From assembly GCA_947492745.1 (NCBI GenBank), contig CANLOE010000007.1, positions 51,415-115,414 of the forward strand: DNA of 64,000 nt, in the 5' to 3' direction. Of this stretch, positions 19,030 to 27,955 are shown piece by piece. Each line of letters opens with the position of its first letter. Position 1 is the stretch's first letter. The stretch comes from an uncultured Cyclobacteriaceae bacterium. Lineage in GTDB: Bacteria > Bacteroidota > Bacteroidia > Cytophagales > Cyclobacteriaceae. The notes beneath the pieces were generated by a model. That model was given only the letters and a program-made list of their open reading frames with translations. It was not told where the DNA came from and ran no database searches. The translations under genes and the position numbers were made by a program.

Positions 19030-19794
19030 TCAGCTCAGCGCTTTATAGTTCTCCGATACTTTGCCCCAATTGATAATCTTCATAAAGCTATCGATATAGG
19101 ACTTCCTTTGGTTTTGGTACTTTAGGTAATAGGCATGTTCCCATACATCTATACCCAATATGGGCGTACCTGTTTCACTCACCACGTTTTTCATCAATGG
19201 GTTGTCTTGATTGGGTGTGGAACTGACAAATAGCTTGTTATCATCGCCCATGACCAGCCAAGCCCAGCCAGAGCCAAATACCGTAGCTGCTTTTTTCGCG
19301 AATTGTTCTTTGAAACCCTCGAAGGAACCGAATTGTGCAGTAATGGCATCAGCTAGCTCTCCTTCAGGTCCGGTAGAGGCATTGGGCGACATGATTTCCC
19401 AGAACAAGCTATGGTTATAATGTCCGCCGCCATTGTTTCTGACCGCTGTGTCGGCATCGGTCAGCGATGCGAGCATCTCCTCTAGGCTCCCTTTAGCGGC
19501 CAAGCTATGGTTTTCCAAGGCTGCATTCAGTTTGCGCACATATCCGGCATGGTGCCTATCGTGATGTATCTCCATAGTTTGGGCATCGATACTCGGCTCC
19601 AATGCATCAAACCCATAAGGGAGGTCGGGTAGGGTAAAAGTCTGTGTGCTGGCCATGGTACTTTCCCCCATAGGTGCCGCTGTACTGTCCTCAGAGGACT
19701 CACTTTTACTGGACCCACCACACGAAGCCAAGGTCAGCGTACCAACACCAAGTGTAACAATGCTGGATTTTGTAATAAATTCTCGCCTTTTCAT
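19030..19794 (-). CDS. Fe/Mn superoxide dismutase with lipoprotein-like export signal
   Basis: Converts superoxide to peroxide and oxygen. The start is set at ATG 19794, [18 protein letters not shown], because it begins a Tat-like signal (KRREFI) with a hydrophobic core ending LASC, a likely lipobox. A Ser/Glu-rich tether follows, then the enzyme from [16 protein letters not shown]. Metal ligands: His in MEIHHDRHH, His in [11 protein letters not shown], Asp and His in [21 protein letters not shown] is present. 254 residues against about 200 for cytosolic forms, the excess being the N-terminal extension. Expected to be membrane-anchored outside the cytoplasm. Confidence 0.9.
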   Translation of the reverse strand: MKRREFITKSSIVTLGVGTLTLASCGGSSKSESSEDSTAAPMGESTMASTQTFTLPDLPYGFDALEPSIDAQTMEIHHDRHHAGYVRKLNAALENHSLAAKGSLEEMLASLTDADTAVRNNGGGHYNHSLFWEIMSPNASTGPEGELADAITAQFGSFEGFKEQFAKKAATVFGSGWAWLVMGDDNKLFVSSTPNQDNPLMKNVVSETGTPILGIDVWEHAYYLKYQNQRKSYIDSFMKIINWGKVSENYKALS

Positions 19795-20169
19795 AGTTTT
19801 GATTATTTCATCTTTTACATATCTGGCATAATCTGCGAAGTATATGCCAATATCCTTTTCACCAACAAATAACACTTCATCAAGTTCCGGGCAATGCCCT
19901 TAACTTGTTTTTGATTTGACAATTTATAGCTTTCCCTACTAGAAACAAATTTTTATGTCTGCTTCTATTTTCTTTTGAAAAAAAAGACCTTTTCGGCTTC
20001 CTTATATTACGGCATAATCCTATTGACTATCAGCGAATAATACTTTGTTCATTGCAGGGTAGTTATCCCACAAAACTTCAGTTCCCGAGGTCGATCAAAA
20101 GTAGAAATCATTACATTTTTAGTCAAAAAATGCTTAGTTTGCACCCTTAAGTAAAACGTGATAAATTCC
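19795..20169. other. Divergent intergenic region, sod / 2OG oxygenase
   Basis: About 375 bp between the divergent superoxide dismutase and oxygenase genes. TTAGTTTGCACC at 20134-20145 resembles the -7 box of the oxygenase gene but is one base short of TAnnTTTG. No repeat-family member or other gene is seen. Confidence 0.4.
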
Positions 20170-21141
20170 ATGAGCGAAAAACTGTACGATAGGATACCTT
20201 CTCTTGATTTGGCTGATTTTGTGGATGGAGATAAGGAGAGGAGGGCCAGATTCGTAGCTGATTTGGGCGAAGCTTACAATACTATCGGTTTTGTGGCCAT
20301 CAAGAACCATGGTCTCAGTGATGAACTTACGGAAGACTTATACCGGGTTGTAAAACAATTATTCTCGTTATCCGATAGTGTCAAGCAACGTTATGAAATC
20401 AAGGGTCTGGCAGGGCAAAGAGGTTATATCGGAAAAGGAAAAGAACATGCCAAAGGCAGAAAAACGGGAGACCTCAAAGAGTTCTACCACGTAGGGCAAG
20501 AGGTCAACGATGGCGATGCCATTAAAGCAGAGTACCCGGATAACGTGTGGATCGATGAACTTCCCGAGTTCAGGGAGATAAGCCTTAAGGTCTATCGTAC
20601 TTTAGAGAAAGCGGGTATGAACTTATTAAGGGCCATAGCCCTCTATTTGGGACTTGAGGAAGCGTATTTTGATCGTCGAGTCAAAAATGGGAACAGCATC
20701 TTACGCCCCATTCACTACTTCCCCATAGAAAACCCCGAATCGATACCTGATGATGCTGTAAGGGCAGCTGAACATGGTGATATCAACCTCATCACCTTAT
20801 TGATGGGAGCCAGTGCCGATGGACTGCAAGTATTGCGAAAAGATGGCAAGTGGATACCGATTACCGCACTACCCGAGCAACTGGTAGTCAATGTAGGTGA
20901 TATGTTGGAGAGACTGACCAATGGTAAGTTAAAGTCCACGATACACCGTGTGGTCAATCCCCCAAAAGAAGAAATGAGGAATTCTCGATTCTCAATCCCC
21001 TTTTTTATGCATCCCCGTTCGGACATGGACCTTTCCTGCTTGGAAAGTTGTATAGACGATAAGCACCCAAAGCGTTATGATGATATCACTGCGGGTAATT
21101 TCTTGAATCAGAGATTAGCTGAAATAGGCCTAAAAAAATAG
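20170..21141 (+). CDS. 2-oxoglutarate/Fe(II)-dependent oxygenase, IPNS-like family
   Basis: A 323-residue cytosolic dioxygenase. The start is placed at ATG 20170 (MSEKLYDRIPSLDLADF); a GTG 12 bp upstream is also in frame. The DIOX_N region covers about residues 8-120 (FVAIKNHGLSDEL, QRGYIGKGKEHAKG). The 2OG-Fe(II) core holds the HxD facial-triad part in EHGDINLITLL, the distal His in STIHRVVNPP and the cosubstrate RxS in RFSIPFF. The family includes isopenicillin-N synthase, ethylene-forming enzymes and gibberellin oxidases; the substrate cannot be told. The chromate transporter starts 21 bp downstream. Confidence 0.85.
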   Translation: MSEKLYDRIPSLDLADFVDGDKERRARFVADLGEAYNTIGFVAIKNHGLSDELTEDLYRVVKQLFSLSDSVKQRYEIKGLAGQRGYIGKGKEHAKGRKTGDLKEFYHVGQEVNDGDAIKAEYPDNVWIDELPEFREISLKVYRTLEKAGMNLLRAIALYLGLEEAYFDRRVKNGNSILRPIHYFPIENPESIPDDAVRAAEHGDINLITLLMGASADGLQVLRKDGKWIPITALPEQLVVNVGDMLERLTNGKLKSTIHRVVNPPKEEMRNSRFSIPFFMHPRSDMDLSCLESCIDDKHPKRYDDITAGNFLNQRLAEIGLKK

Positions 21142-21162
21142 AAAAATAACCTTTCCCGAACC

Positions 21163-22338
21163 TTGGTCAAGCGTATTAGGTATTACATCTATCTAAAGGA
21201 CGTGTTGGTACTGGCACTTACTGCTTTCGGCGGACCGCAAGCCCATGTTGCTATGCTCTTGGACTTGATGGTCGTCAAACGTCGCTACCTTAATGAAGAA
21301 GAGCTTCTAGAACTCAATGCTCTCTGTCAGATACTGCCCGGGCCAACTTCCACACAGACCATAACGGCCATAGGGTTTAAGATAGGCGGTCCCAACTTAG
21401 CTTACCTGACCTTACTGGTCTGGATTACCCCAGCAGTTATACTGATGACCATCGCTGCTATGATTGTGGTGACCCTCCAGCAGCAAGGTATCTCCATATC
21501 CTTCACGAAATATATACAACCAATGGCGGTCGGTTTTATTGCTTTCGCCGCCTACCGTATCGGTAGCAAGGTGGTAAAAACCAAAACAGCCATTATGATC
21601 ATGGTATTGGCAGCGGTGACTTCCTACTTTTTCGCCTCTCCCTACGTCTTTCCACTTATCATTGTCGGGGCTGGACTGGTGACCTCCCTTAAGTACAAGG
21701 CACAACCTAAAGAGGAAAAAATAAAACTGAAAATCCAATGGGCCAATTTCATCCTCTGGATAGGTGTACTCCTCTTTGCTGCTTCTTTGGGTGGGATTAC
21801 CAGTTCGAAATCAATACGGATTTTTGAGAACTTCTATAGAAATGGGAGTCTTATTTTTGGCGGAGGGCAGGTTTTAATACCTTTTTTATATACTGAGTTT
21901 GTCGAAATAAAGAAATACCTGGACCATGATGTCTTCCTCTCGGGCTACTCTTTGGTCAGAAGTATGCCCGGTCCCGTATTTTCTTTCAGCGCTTACATAG
22001 GGGCTATTTCCATGAAGGAGTATGGTACGGGAGGAGAAATATTAGGAGCATTCTGTGCTTCTGTGGGCATCTTTCTGCCTGGCACCTTTCTTATATTTTT
22101 CGTGATACGTTTCTGGGAAGGTCTAAAAAAATATAGGGTCATCAGAGCATCACTGGAAGGCGTCACCGCAGCAAGTTCCGGATTAGTGGCCACGGCAGCT
22201 ATAACCATGTTCGAACCATTGGACCCCAACCTTATCAATTTTTCCATTCCTGTCATTACCTTCGTACTTCTACTGAGCAATAAGGTACCCGCACCTATCA
22301 TCATCTTGACGGGATTAGTAGCGGGATTTATTATTTGA
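21163..22338 (+). CDS. Chromate/anion transporter ChrA family
   Basis: A 391-residue inner-membrane protein with two CHR domains: LTAFGGPQAHVAML plus LPGPTSTQ in the N-terminal half, and FGGGQVLIPFLYTEF plus MPGPVFSFSAYIG in the C-terminal half. The family exports chromate, probably by exchange for other anions; many members have unproven substrates. The start is taken as TTG 21163 (MVKRIRYYIYLKDVLV), since no ATG precedes the first conserved motif. No chrB-like regulator is adjacent. Its 3-prime end overlaps the convergent ldcA by 24 bp. Confidence 0.85.
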   Translation: MVKRIRYYIYLKDVLVLALTAFGGPQAHVAMLLDLMVVKRRYLNEEELLELNALCQILPGPTSTQTITAIGFKIGGPNLAYLTLLVWITPAVILMTIAAMIVVTLQQQGISISFTKYIQPMAVGFIAFAAYRIGSKVVKTKTAIMIMVLAAVTSYFFASPYVFPLIIVGAGLVTSLKYKAQPKEEKIKLKIQWANFILWIGVLLFAASLGGITSSKSIRIFENFYRNGSLIFGGGQVLIPFLYTEFVEIKKYLDHDVFLSGYSLVRSMPGPVFSFSAYIGAISMKEYGTGGEILGAFCASVGIFLPGTFLIFFVIRFWEGLKKYRVIRASLEGVTAASSGLVATAAITMFEPLDPNLINFSIPVITFVLLLSNKVPAPIIILTGLVAGFII

Positions 22339-23244
22339 AGGTATGTTTTCAAAACTCAGAAGTGCTTTTTGGGGCATCACTTCCAGTAGCACCTGACGCC
22401 CCATAATCAAGGGGAAATTGGTATGGTCATGTCCTGAGGACAGCCCGAAAGCTATCGGAAAGTCGTAGTCCCTTGTGTGCCAGCGCACTATTTCCTTATA
22501 CTCCTGTCCAAAGGGAATCACAGTATCTTTGATGTTTGTCATGCTACCGATAATCAACCCTTTCAGTTGGCGTAACTTGTCTGCACGCTTCAGTTGTACG
22601 AACATCTTATCGAGTTTGTACAGGTACTCATCTATTTCTTCTATAAAAAGTATCTTGCCATCACTTTGCAGTGCTGTAGGCGTACCAAGACTATCCGCCA
22701 ACATGGACAGATTACCCCCGACCAATGCACCTGAGCCTATCCCGGGGCGATTGTGGTTATCAGAGGAAAAATAAAGGTCTTCCAGTGGCTCTCCGAACAA
22801 AATCGATTTCAGGTTTTCGATGGATTGGGTATCTGTAGAGGGAAAGAGTACAGGCATGGCCCCGTGAATACTCTCAAAACCGCTATTCTGTAATTTGAGG
22901 TGCAGCGCAGTGATATCGCTAAAGCCTATAAACCACTTTGGTGACTTTTCGCATTTTATGAAATCAATGGAGTCAATGATTCTTGTGGTCCCATACCCGC
23001 CTCTGGCAAAAAAAACAGCCTTGATGCTTTCTGTATCAATACAGAACTGAAGTGCTTGGCTTCTCCGCTCGTCCGTACCTGCCAAATAGCCGTCGCGGGC
23101 GTATAACTGAGGTGGTTCGATAATCTTTAGTCCCCAAGACTGTAATTGCTCTAGAGCGGGAGTAATATCTTCAGGGCTCACTTTTCTTCCAGTAGCTGTT
23201 ATGGCCACTTCGTCTCCGGGTTTAAGATAGGGCGGTGTCAACAT
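22315..23244 (-). CDS. ldcA: LD-carboxypeptidase, peptidase family S66
   Basis: A 309-residue serine peptidase that removes the terminal D-Ala from L,D-linked muropeptide tetrapeptides during cell-wall recycling. The N-terminal lobe has FFARGGYGTTRIIDSI, the nucleophile Ser is in GFSDITALH near residue 110, the Glu is in FIEEIDEYLYKLD near 203, and the His is in SSGHDHTNFP near 275, which completes the Ser-Glu-His triad. There is no signal peptide, so it is cytosolic. The hairpin at 23262-23296 separates it from the bamA operon. Confidence 0.9.
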   Translation of the reverse strand: MLTPPYLKPGDEVAITATGRKVSPEDITPALEQLQSWGLKIIEPPQLYARDGYLAGTDERRSQALQFCIDTESIKAVFFARGGYGTTRIIDSIDFIKCEKSPKWFIGFSDITALHLKLQNSGFESIHGAMPVLFPSTDTQSIENLKSILFGEPLEDLYFSSDNHNRPGIGSGALVGGNLSMLADSLGTPTALQSDGKILFIEEIDEYLYKLDKMFVQLKRADKLRQLKGLIIGSMTNIKDTVIPFGQEYKEIVRWHTRDYDFPIAFGLSSGHDHTNFPLIMGRQVLLEVMPQKALLSFENIPSNNKSRY

Positions 23245-23261
23245 AGATACTTAGGTACTAA

Positions 23262-23296
23262 AAAGCCTGTCTGTACAATGTACAGACAGGCTTTAT
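23262..23296 (-). terminator. Intrinsic terminator after the bamA-ompH operon
   Basis: AAAGCCTGTCTGTACA (23262-23277) is complementary to TGTACAGACAGGCTTT (23280-23295), giving a 16-bp perfect stem with a 2-nt centre. On the minus strand the stem is followed by a T-rich tail (GGCTTTTTAGTACC). It lies 23 bp past the stop of the last ompH gene. Confidence 0.85.
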
Positions 23297-23318
23297 TCAA
23301 CATTTCTCAATAGTTTTC

Positions 23319-23858
23319 TTATTTGGCGGCGGCCTTTGGCGTAACGCCCATTTTCTTAAGCACAGAATTAGAGATATCGTATTTCTCATCGGCTTTGATG
23401 ACAACGTCCAAGCCTCCTACCCTAGCATTTAGGATATGAGAAAAACCTTCTGCGGTATACACTTCATTGATTTTCTCTCCGATTTTGTCATACAGTGGCT
23501 GCATCAGCTCAGCCTGCTTTTTTTGTAATGATGCCTGTGCCTCTTGTTGCAGTCCTTGTAGCGTCTGGCCCAATTGGGTCAGTTCTTTCTCTGTGCTTTG
23601 TCGAAGGTCGGCCGCCATACTAGGAGCTTCCTGCTGATATTTTGCTACTTTTTGCTGGTATTCGGCAGTCTTGGTCTCAATCCTTTTTTGCCATTGTGCC
23701 GAGTGTGTTTTCAGACCTGATTCTACCTCTTTGGCTTCTGGCATTTCACTCAGTACGTAATCCACGTCAATGTAGCCAATTTTGACATTGGACTGTGCTT
23801 GGGCCGTAAACCCAACAAAAAACAGTGCTATAACTGCTACGATAAACTTGTTTTTCAT
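23319..23858 (-). CDS. OmpH/Skp-family periplasmic chaperone, copy 2
   Basis: A 179-residue periplasmic protein. The start is set at ATG 23858 (MKNKFIVAVIALFFVGFTAQAQ), which begins a good signal peptide. The mature part starts SNVKIGYIDVDYVLSEMPE, the hallmark of OmpH/Skp, and continues with a long charged helical hairpin (about residues 45-135). Skp-type trimers hold unfolded outer-membrane proteins for the BAM complex. The C-terminus VTPKAAAK is low-complexity. It is the second of two tandem paralogues and the last gene of the operon. Confidence 0.9.
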   Translation of the reverse strand: MKNKFIVAVIALFFVGFTAQAQSNVKIGYIDVDYVLSEMPEAKEVESGLKTHSAQWQKRIETKTAEYQQKVAKYQQEAPSMAADLRQSTEKELTQLGQTLQGLQQEAQASLQKKQAELMQPLYDKIGEKINEVYTAEGFSHILNARVGGLDVVIKADEKYDISNSVLKKMGVTPKAAAK

Positions 23859-23888
23859 AATTAACAATAATCAGTAATTTAATTTCCC

Positions 23889-24422
23889 TTATTTGATAAC
23901 GTCATTCGGATCTCCTAGACCTAGTTCATCCAATACAAAGTCCGTGTAATCGTGTCGTGGGTCGGTATAGATCATTACCATATCACCTGCTTTGTCAAAC
24001 ATGATGGTCAGCCGTTGATCTTTACATACTTTTTCCACTGCATCGAAAACTTTGTCCTGAACGGGCTTGACAAGTTCTTTTTTCTTTAAGAAAAACAAGC
24101 CTTCAAATCCGAAAATTTTCTTTTGGTACTCTTTCAACTCGGACTCCTTTTTCTTGATATCACCGAGTCTATCGTTCTTCATCTCAGCTGTAAGCAATAC
24201 TTCTTCCGCTTGAAATGCACTGTACATTGCTTCGATTTTCTTGGCCATGCCCTGTATTTCTTCTTGCCAAGCCAAGGATAGTTTGTCTATCTCAGCTTGT
24301 GCCTCTCCATACTCGGGCATTTTCCCTAGGATATAATCTGTATTTACATAGCCGAACTTCTGTGCTGAGGCTACTTGTACCGTAGCCATGAGCAAGAGTA
24401 TCAATATTAGGTTCTTTTTCAT
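23889..24422 (-). CDS. OmpH/Skp-family periplasmic chaperone, copy 1
   Basis: A 177-residue protein with signal peptide MKKNLILILLLMATVQVASA and mature start QKFGYVNTDYILGKMPEYGEAQ, followed by a helical arm rich in K, E and Q (about residues 45-120) and the family's C-terminal beta segment LTIMFDKAGDMVMIY. It is expected to chaperone outer-membrane proteins. It begins 3 bp after the bamA stop, so translation is probably coupled. Confidence 0.9.
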   Translation of the reverse strand: MKKNLILILLLMATVQVASAQKFGYVNTDYILGKMPEYGEAQAEIDKLSLAWQEEIQGMAKKIEAMYSAFQAEEVLLTAEMKNDRLGDIKKKESELKEYQKKIFGFEGLFFLKKKELVKPVQDKVFDAVEKVCKDQRLTIMFDKAGDMVMIYTDPRHDYTDFVLDELGLGDPNDVIK

Positions 24423-24425
24423 GTT

Positions 24426-27125
24426 TTAACGTATTTGCTGACCAATCGTAAAGTGGAACTGTGCTCCACTTCGTTCTGACCTTCCAGGCAAGGTATCAAA
24501 GCCATAAGCCCAATTGACGCCGATCAGACCAAAGGCTGGCATAAATATCCTCGCGCCGAAACCGGCAGATTTATACAGGTTAAACGGATTAAACTCTTCA
24601 TAATTGTTCCAGTTGTTACCTGCTTCGGCAAAAACAAACCCATAAATGGTCGCCGCCTGACTTGTCGTCACGGGATACCGTAGTTCTGCGGTGAATTTAT
24701 TGTAAACAACACCGCCGCGGATTTGATTTTGGGTTAGCTCTGTATCGCCTAGACCGAAGTTCGGTGGTACGATAGAATTGTTTTCATAACCTCTAAGGCC
24801 GATGACATCGTTACCCAATAAAAAGTTCTGTCCGGCAAGTCCATCACCTCCTAAGTTAAAACGTTCAAAAGGACCTATACCTGCACGCTTTGAGTAAGAT
24901 CCTATAAATCCAAAGTGCGCTCTTGATTCAAGTACCAATTTTCCTGCCAAGTTTAGATAATGCCGCGCATCGAGCATCCATTTGTGGTACTCCACCCATT
25001 TGTAAAGCTCTTGATTACTGGCAGTGCTGTAATCAATATCCCTCCATAATGAATAAGGTGGCGTCAGGGCAACACTTAATGACATGCTGGAACCTGATGT
25101 CGGATACATCGGTTGATTAATGCTGTTTCGCGAAATGGTGGTATTAAAGGTAAAGTTTCTGGCATTTCCATTACCAAAACCGAGGCCTCCATTATTGAAG
25201 TTGTCCAGACTGTAGACCAGAAAAGACAAGGAATTCGTTAGTGTAAACCAGTTGTCAGGCCATTCCAGTCGTCTGCCCAAACCTAAGGTAATACCCGTTA
25301 ATTTCAGAGAGGAGTTGAAATCGGTAAAACTAAATGTCCTGTTGAGCGTGCCGTCTCGATTGAATCTAGACGATGACCTTTGTACCGAGTGTGTTAGACT
25401 AACAGTCAGTGAATTGGGCTTTTTCCCTCCTAGCCAAGGTTCAGTAAAGGAGAAAGAATAGCTTTGAAATTGTCTACCATTGGCCTGTGCCCTCAATTGC
25501 AGTTTTTGGCCGTCACCGACGGGCAGTGGACGCCATTTTTCTATATGTGGTACATTTCTTAGGGAGAAATTATTGAATACTAAGCCAACGGTGCCGATGA
25601 ACCCAAATTGACCGCCCCAACCTCCGGACAGTTCTATCTGATCGCTGGAGCGCTCCACGACATTCCATTCGATATCCACCGTACCGTCCTGTGGATTGGG
25701 AAGTGGAACGGGATTGATTTGTTCGGGGTCAAAATACCCGAGCTGAGAGAGTCGTTGTGTTGATTGAATAATATCCGATCGGCTAAATTTCTCTCCGGGC
25801 ATGGTTCTCAACTCCCTTAGAATCACATGATCGCTGGTACGATCATTCCCTTTGATGATTACTTTCTTTATCGTCGCTTGTGTACCTTCATATACCCTCA
25901 TTTCAATATCAATGGAATCTCCATCAATGGCGACTTCCACGGGGGTCACATTGAAAAACAGGTACCCATCGTCCATATATAATCCATTGATATCGGTCCC
26001 ACTGGGGTTAAAGGTGAGCTTCTTGGTAATCAGCTCCATATTATATACATCACCTTTTTCTATACCCAGGACCGCATCCAGTGTCTTATCGGTATGTACA
26101 TAATTGCCTGTCCATTCTATGTCTCGAAAATAATATTTTTTGCCTTCGTCTATTTTAAGATGTACATCGATTTCATCACCGCTCTTTTTGTAAAGCGTGT
26201 CGGATACCACTACGGCATCCCTAAACCCCTTGGAGTTGTAGAAATCTATTAGGCTTTTCTTATCCTCTTCATAGTCATCTTCTATGAATTTAGAGGATTT
26301 AAGGAAATTGAGCTTAACATTATCGTTGATGTAATTTTGCAGTTCTTTGGAGGAGACTTCTTCTGAAGAGGCAAGCATCCCTAGACTTTCCTTGGGTTTG
26401 CCCAAAATGCTATTGAACAGACTTTTGAACAGCGAAAAACGCACCTTTTCATTGGTGGACTTCATTTTTCGTTTCAATTTGTTGTCACTAAGGTTATCAT
26501 TCCCTTCAAAGGTAATGTGGTCTACCTTCACTTTTGCCTTGGGATTCACAACAAATCTGAGCTTGACTCCTTCCTTATTGAGTGTATCTACTTCCTGTAT
26601 TACCTTAACTTCGGTGTTGAGAAAGCCTTTTCCTATAAAATGGCTCTTTATGGCCAGTTCGGCGTTTTTGATAATGGCATCTGATAGCACCCGTCCCTTA
26701 ATCAGGTCGAGGTCATCCTTTAATTCTGATTGTTTTGATTTACTGATACCATCGAAGTAGAAACCGGTAAGACGGGGGCGTTCACTTAGTTCGATGTTCA
26801 GGTAGGCTTTTCCCGCCTCCACTTTTTCGATATAGATAGCGGCATCTCCGATAAGTCCGTGTTTCCAAAGCTTCTTGATAGCACTACTGATAGCGTCCCC
26901 GGGGACTTTTATCCTATCCCCTACTTTAAGTCCCGTTAATGATACCAGTGCATTTTTATCCAAAAGCTTGACTCCCGATACAGAGATATCGGCTATCTCG
27001 TATTCTTTGGGAGAGTTGTAATCCAGTTCTGTTTGAGTGGGCCTGACACTTTTCGTATTGCGAAACTGACCATTGGCCATATGAAAGGAAACAGATACAA
27101 GGACAAATAATAGTATTTTCTTCAT
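24426..27125 (-). CDS. bamA: Outer membrane protein assembly factor BamA
   Basis: An 899-residue outer-membrane insertase. Signal peptide MKKILLFVLVSVSFHMANG, then about five POTRA domains (residues 40-470; for example ISVSGVKLLDKNALVSLTGL, VDHITFEGNDNLSDNKLKRK, IKKVIIKGNDRTSDHVILRE), then a 16-strand barrel of the surface-antigen family with GGDGLAGQNFLLGNDVIGLRG, which contains the conserved lid-loop VRGF/Y equivalent LRGY. POTRA 3 has an insertion (FSLFKSLFNSILGKPKESLG), common in this phylum. It ends GQQIR where many BamA proteins end in an aromatic residue. Confidence 0.96.
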   Translation of the reverse strand: MKKILLFVLVSVSFHMANGQFRNTKSVRPTQTELDYNSPKEYEIADISVSGVKLLDKNALVSLTGLKVGDRIKVPGDAISSAIKKLWKHGLIGDAAIYIEKVEAGKAYLNIELSERPRLTGFYFDGISKSKQSELKDDLDLIKGRVLSDAIIKNAELAIKSHFIGKGFLNTEVKVIQEVDTLNKEGVKLRFVVNPKAKVKVDHITFEGNDNLSDNKLKRKMKSTNEKVRFSLFKSLFNSILGKPKESLGMLASSEEVSSKELQNYINDNVKLNFLKSSKFIEDDYEEDKKSLIDFYNSKGFRDAVVVSDTLYKKSGDEIDVHLKIDEGKKYYFRDIEWTGNYVHTDKTLDAVLGIEKGDVYNMELITKKLTFNPSGTDINGLYMDDGYLFFNVTPVEVAIDGDSIDIEMRVYEGTQATIKKVIIKGNDRTSDHVILRELRTMPGEKFSRSDIIQSTQRLSQLGYFDPEQINPVPLPNPQDGTVDIEWNVVERSSDQIELSGGWGGQFGFIGTVGLVFNNFSLRNVPHIEKWRPLPVGDGQKLQLRAQANGRQFQSYSFSFTEPWLGGKKPNSLTVSLTHSVQRSSSRFNRDGTLNRTFSFTDFNSSLKLTGITLGLGRRLEWPDNWFTLTNSLSFLVYSLDNFNNGGLGFGNGNARNFTFNTTISRNSINQPMYPTSGSSMSLSVALTPPYSLWRDIDYSTASNQELYKWVEYHKWMLDARHYLNLAGKLVLESRAHFGFIGSYSKRAGIGPFERFNLGGDGLAGQNFLLGNDVIGLRGYENNSIVPPNFGLGDTELTQNQIRGGVVYNKFTAELRYPVTTSQAATIYGFVFAEAGNNWNNYEEFNPFNLYKSAGFGARIFMPAFGLIGVNWAYGFDTLPGRSERSGAQFHFTIGQQIR

Positions 27126-27128
27126 TCT

Positions 27129-27875
27129 TCAGACTTTCGCTTGTTCGCTTATCTTACCGAACCTTCTTTCTCTTTTCTGATAGGCACTAATAGCTTCGTG
27201 CAAATCCTTTTTCCTGAAATCAGGCCACAATGTAGGTGTAATATAGAGTTCTGTATAGGCAATCTGCCAAAGCAGGAAGTTACTGACACGCATTTCACCA
27301 CTGGTTCTTATCAGCAGTTCCGGGTCAGGGTATTTGGCAGTATTCAAATACCCTTGCATAAGGGTAGCATCAATGTCTTCGATATCGATTTCTCCATCTT
27401 TTGCTGCTATGGCTATTGCTTTTGCAGCTTGCACCAACTCCCATCGTCCACTATAGCTCAGCGCTAGGATGAGGCTCAGTCCATCATTGCCTTTAGTAGC
27501 TTCAATAGCTTCCAACAATTCTTTTTGACAGTTTTTGGGGAGGTTATCGATTTCTCCTATCATACTCAACCTCACATTGTTTTTATGCAGGGTGTGGAGT
27601 TCTCCTCTGATAGTAGTTACCAAAAGCTGCATGAGACCTATGACCTCTGCCTTTGGCCGGGACCAGTTTTCGGTAGAAAAAGCATAAAGAGTCAAGTATT
27701 CAATGCCCAACTCGGCACAGCCCTCGGTCACATCTCTTACAGCTTGAATAGCATTCTTATGACCGAATATTCGTGCGGCTCCCTTTTTCTTGGCCCACCT
27801 TCCATTACCATCCATAATAACGGCAATGTGCTTGGGCAAGTTGTTGGAATCAATATTTTCTTTAACTTTTGTCAC
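27129..27875 (-). CDS. uppS: Undecaprenyl diphosphate synthase
   Basis: A 248-residue cis-prenyltransferase that makes the C55 lipid carrier for peptidoglycan and O-antigen. The diagnostic motif IAVIMDGNGRWAKKKG lies at residues 17-32, with TLYAFSTENWSRP, LALSYSGRWELV and PELLIRTSGEMRVSNFLLWQ. The track start is GTG 27875. A promoter-like box ends only about 8 bp upstream, so either the mRNA is nearly leaderless or translation begins at the TTG of residue 13 just before PKHIAVIMDG. bamA starts 3 bp after the stop. Confidence 0.95.
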   Translation of the reverse strand: MTKVKENIDSNNLPKHIAVIMDGNGRWAKKKGAARIFGHKNAIQAVRDVTEGCAELGIEYLTLYAFSTENWSRPKAEVIGLMQLLVTTIRGELHTLHKNNVRLSMIGEIDNLPKNCQKELLEAIEATKGNDGLSLILALSYSGRWELVQAAKAIAIAAKDGEIDIEDIDATLMQGYLNTAKYPDPELLIRTSGEMRVSNFLLWQIAYTELYITPTLWPDFRKKDLHEAISAYQKRERRFGKISEQAKV

Positions 27876-27882
27876 AGAAGTG

Positions 27883-27915
27883 CAAAATTAAGCCTAAATA
27901 TGATAAAATACCCAA
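27883..27915 (-). promoter_or_regulatory. Candidate promoter of uppS-bamA-ompH
   Basis: On the minus strand TTG (27915-27913), a 22-bp spacer and TAATTTTG (27890-27883) match the Bacteroidota -33/-7 pattern. The predicted start of transcription is near 27877-27879, only a few bases before the GTG start of uppS. Confidence 0.5.
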
Positions 27916-27955
27916 AACCAACGCTAAAATACTTTATTTTTCTTTCAGGGTCGAA

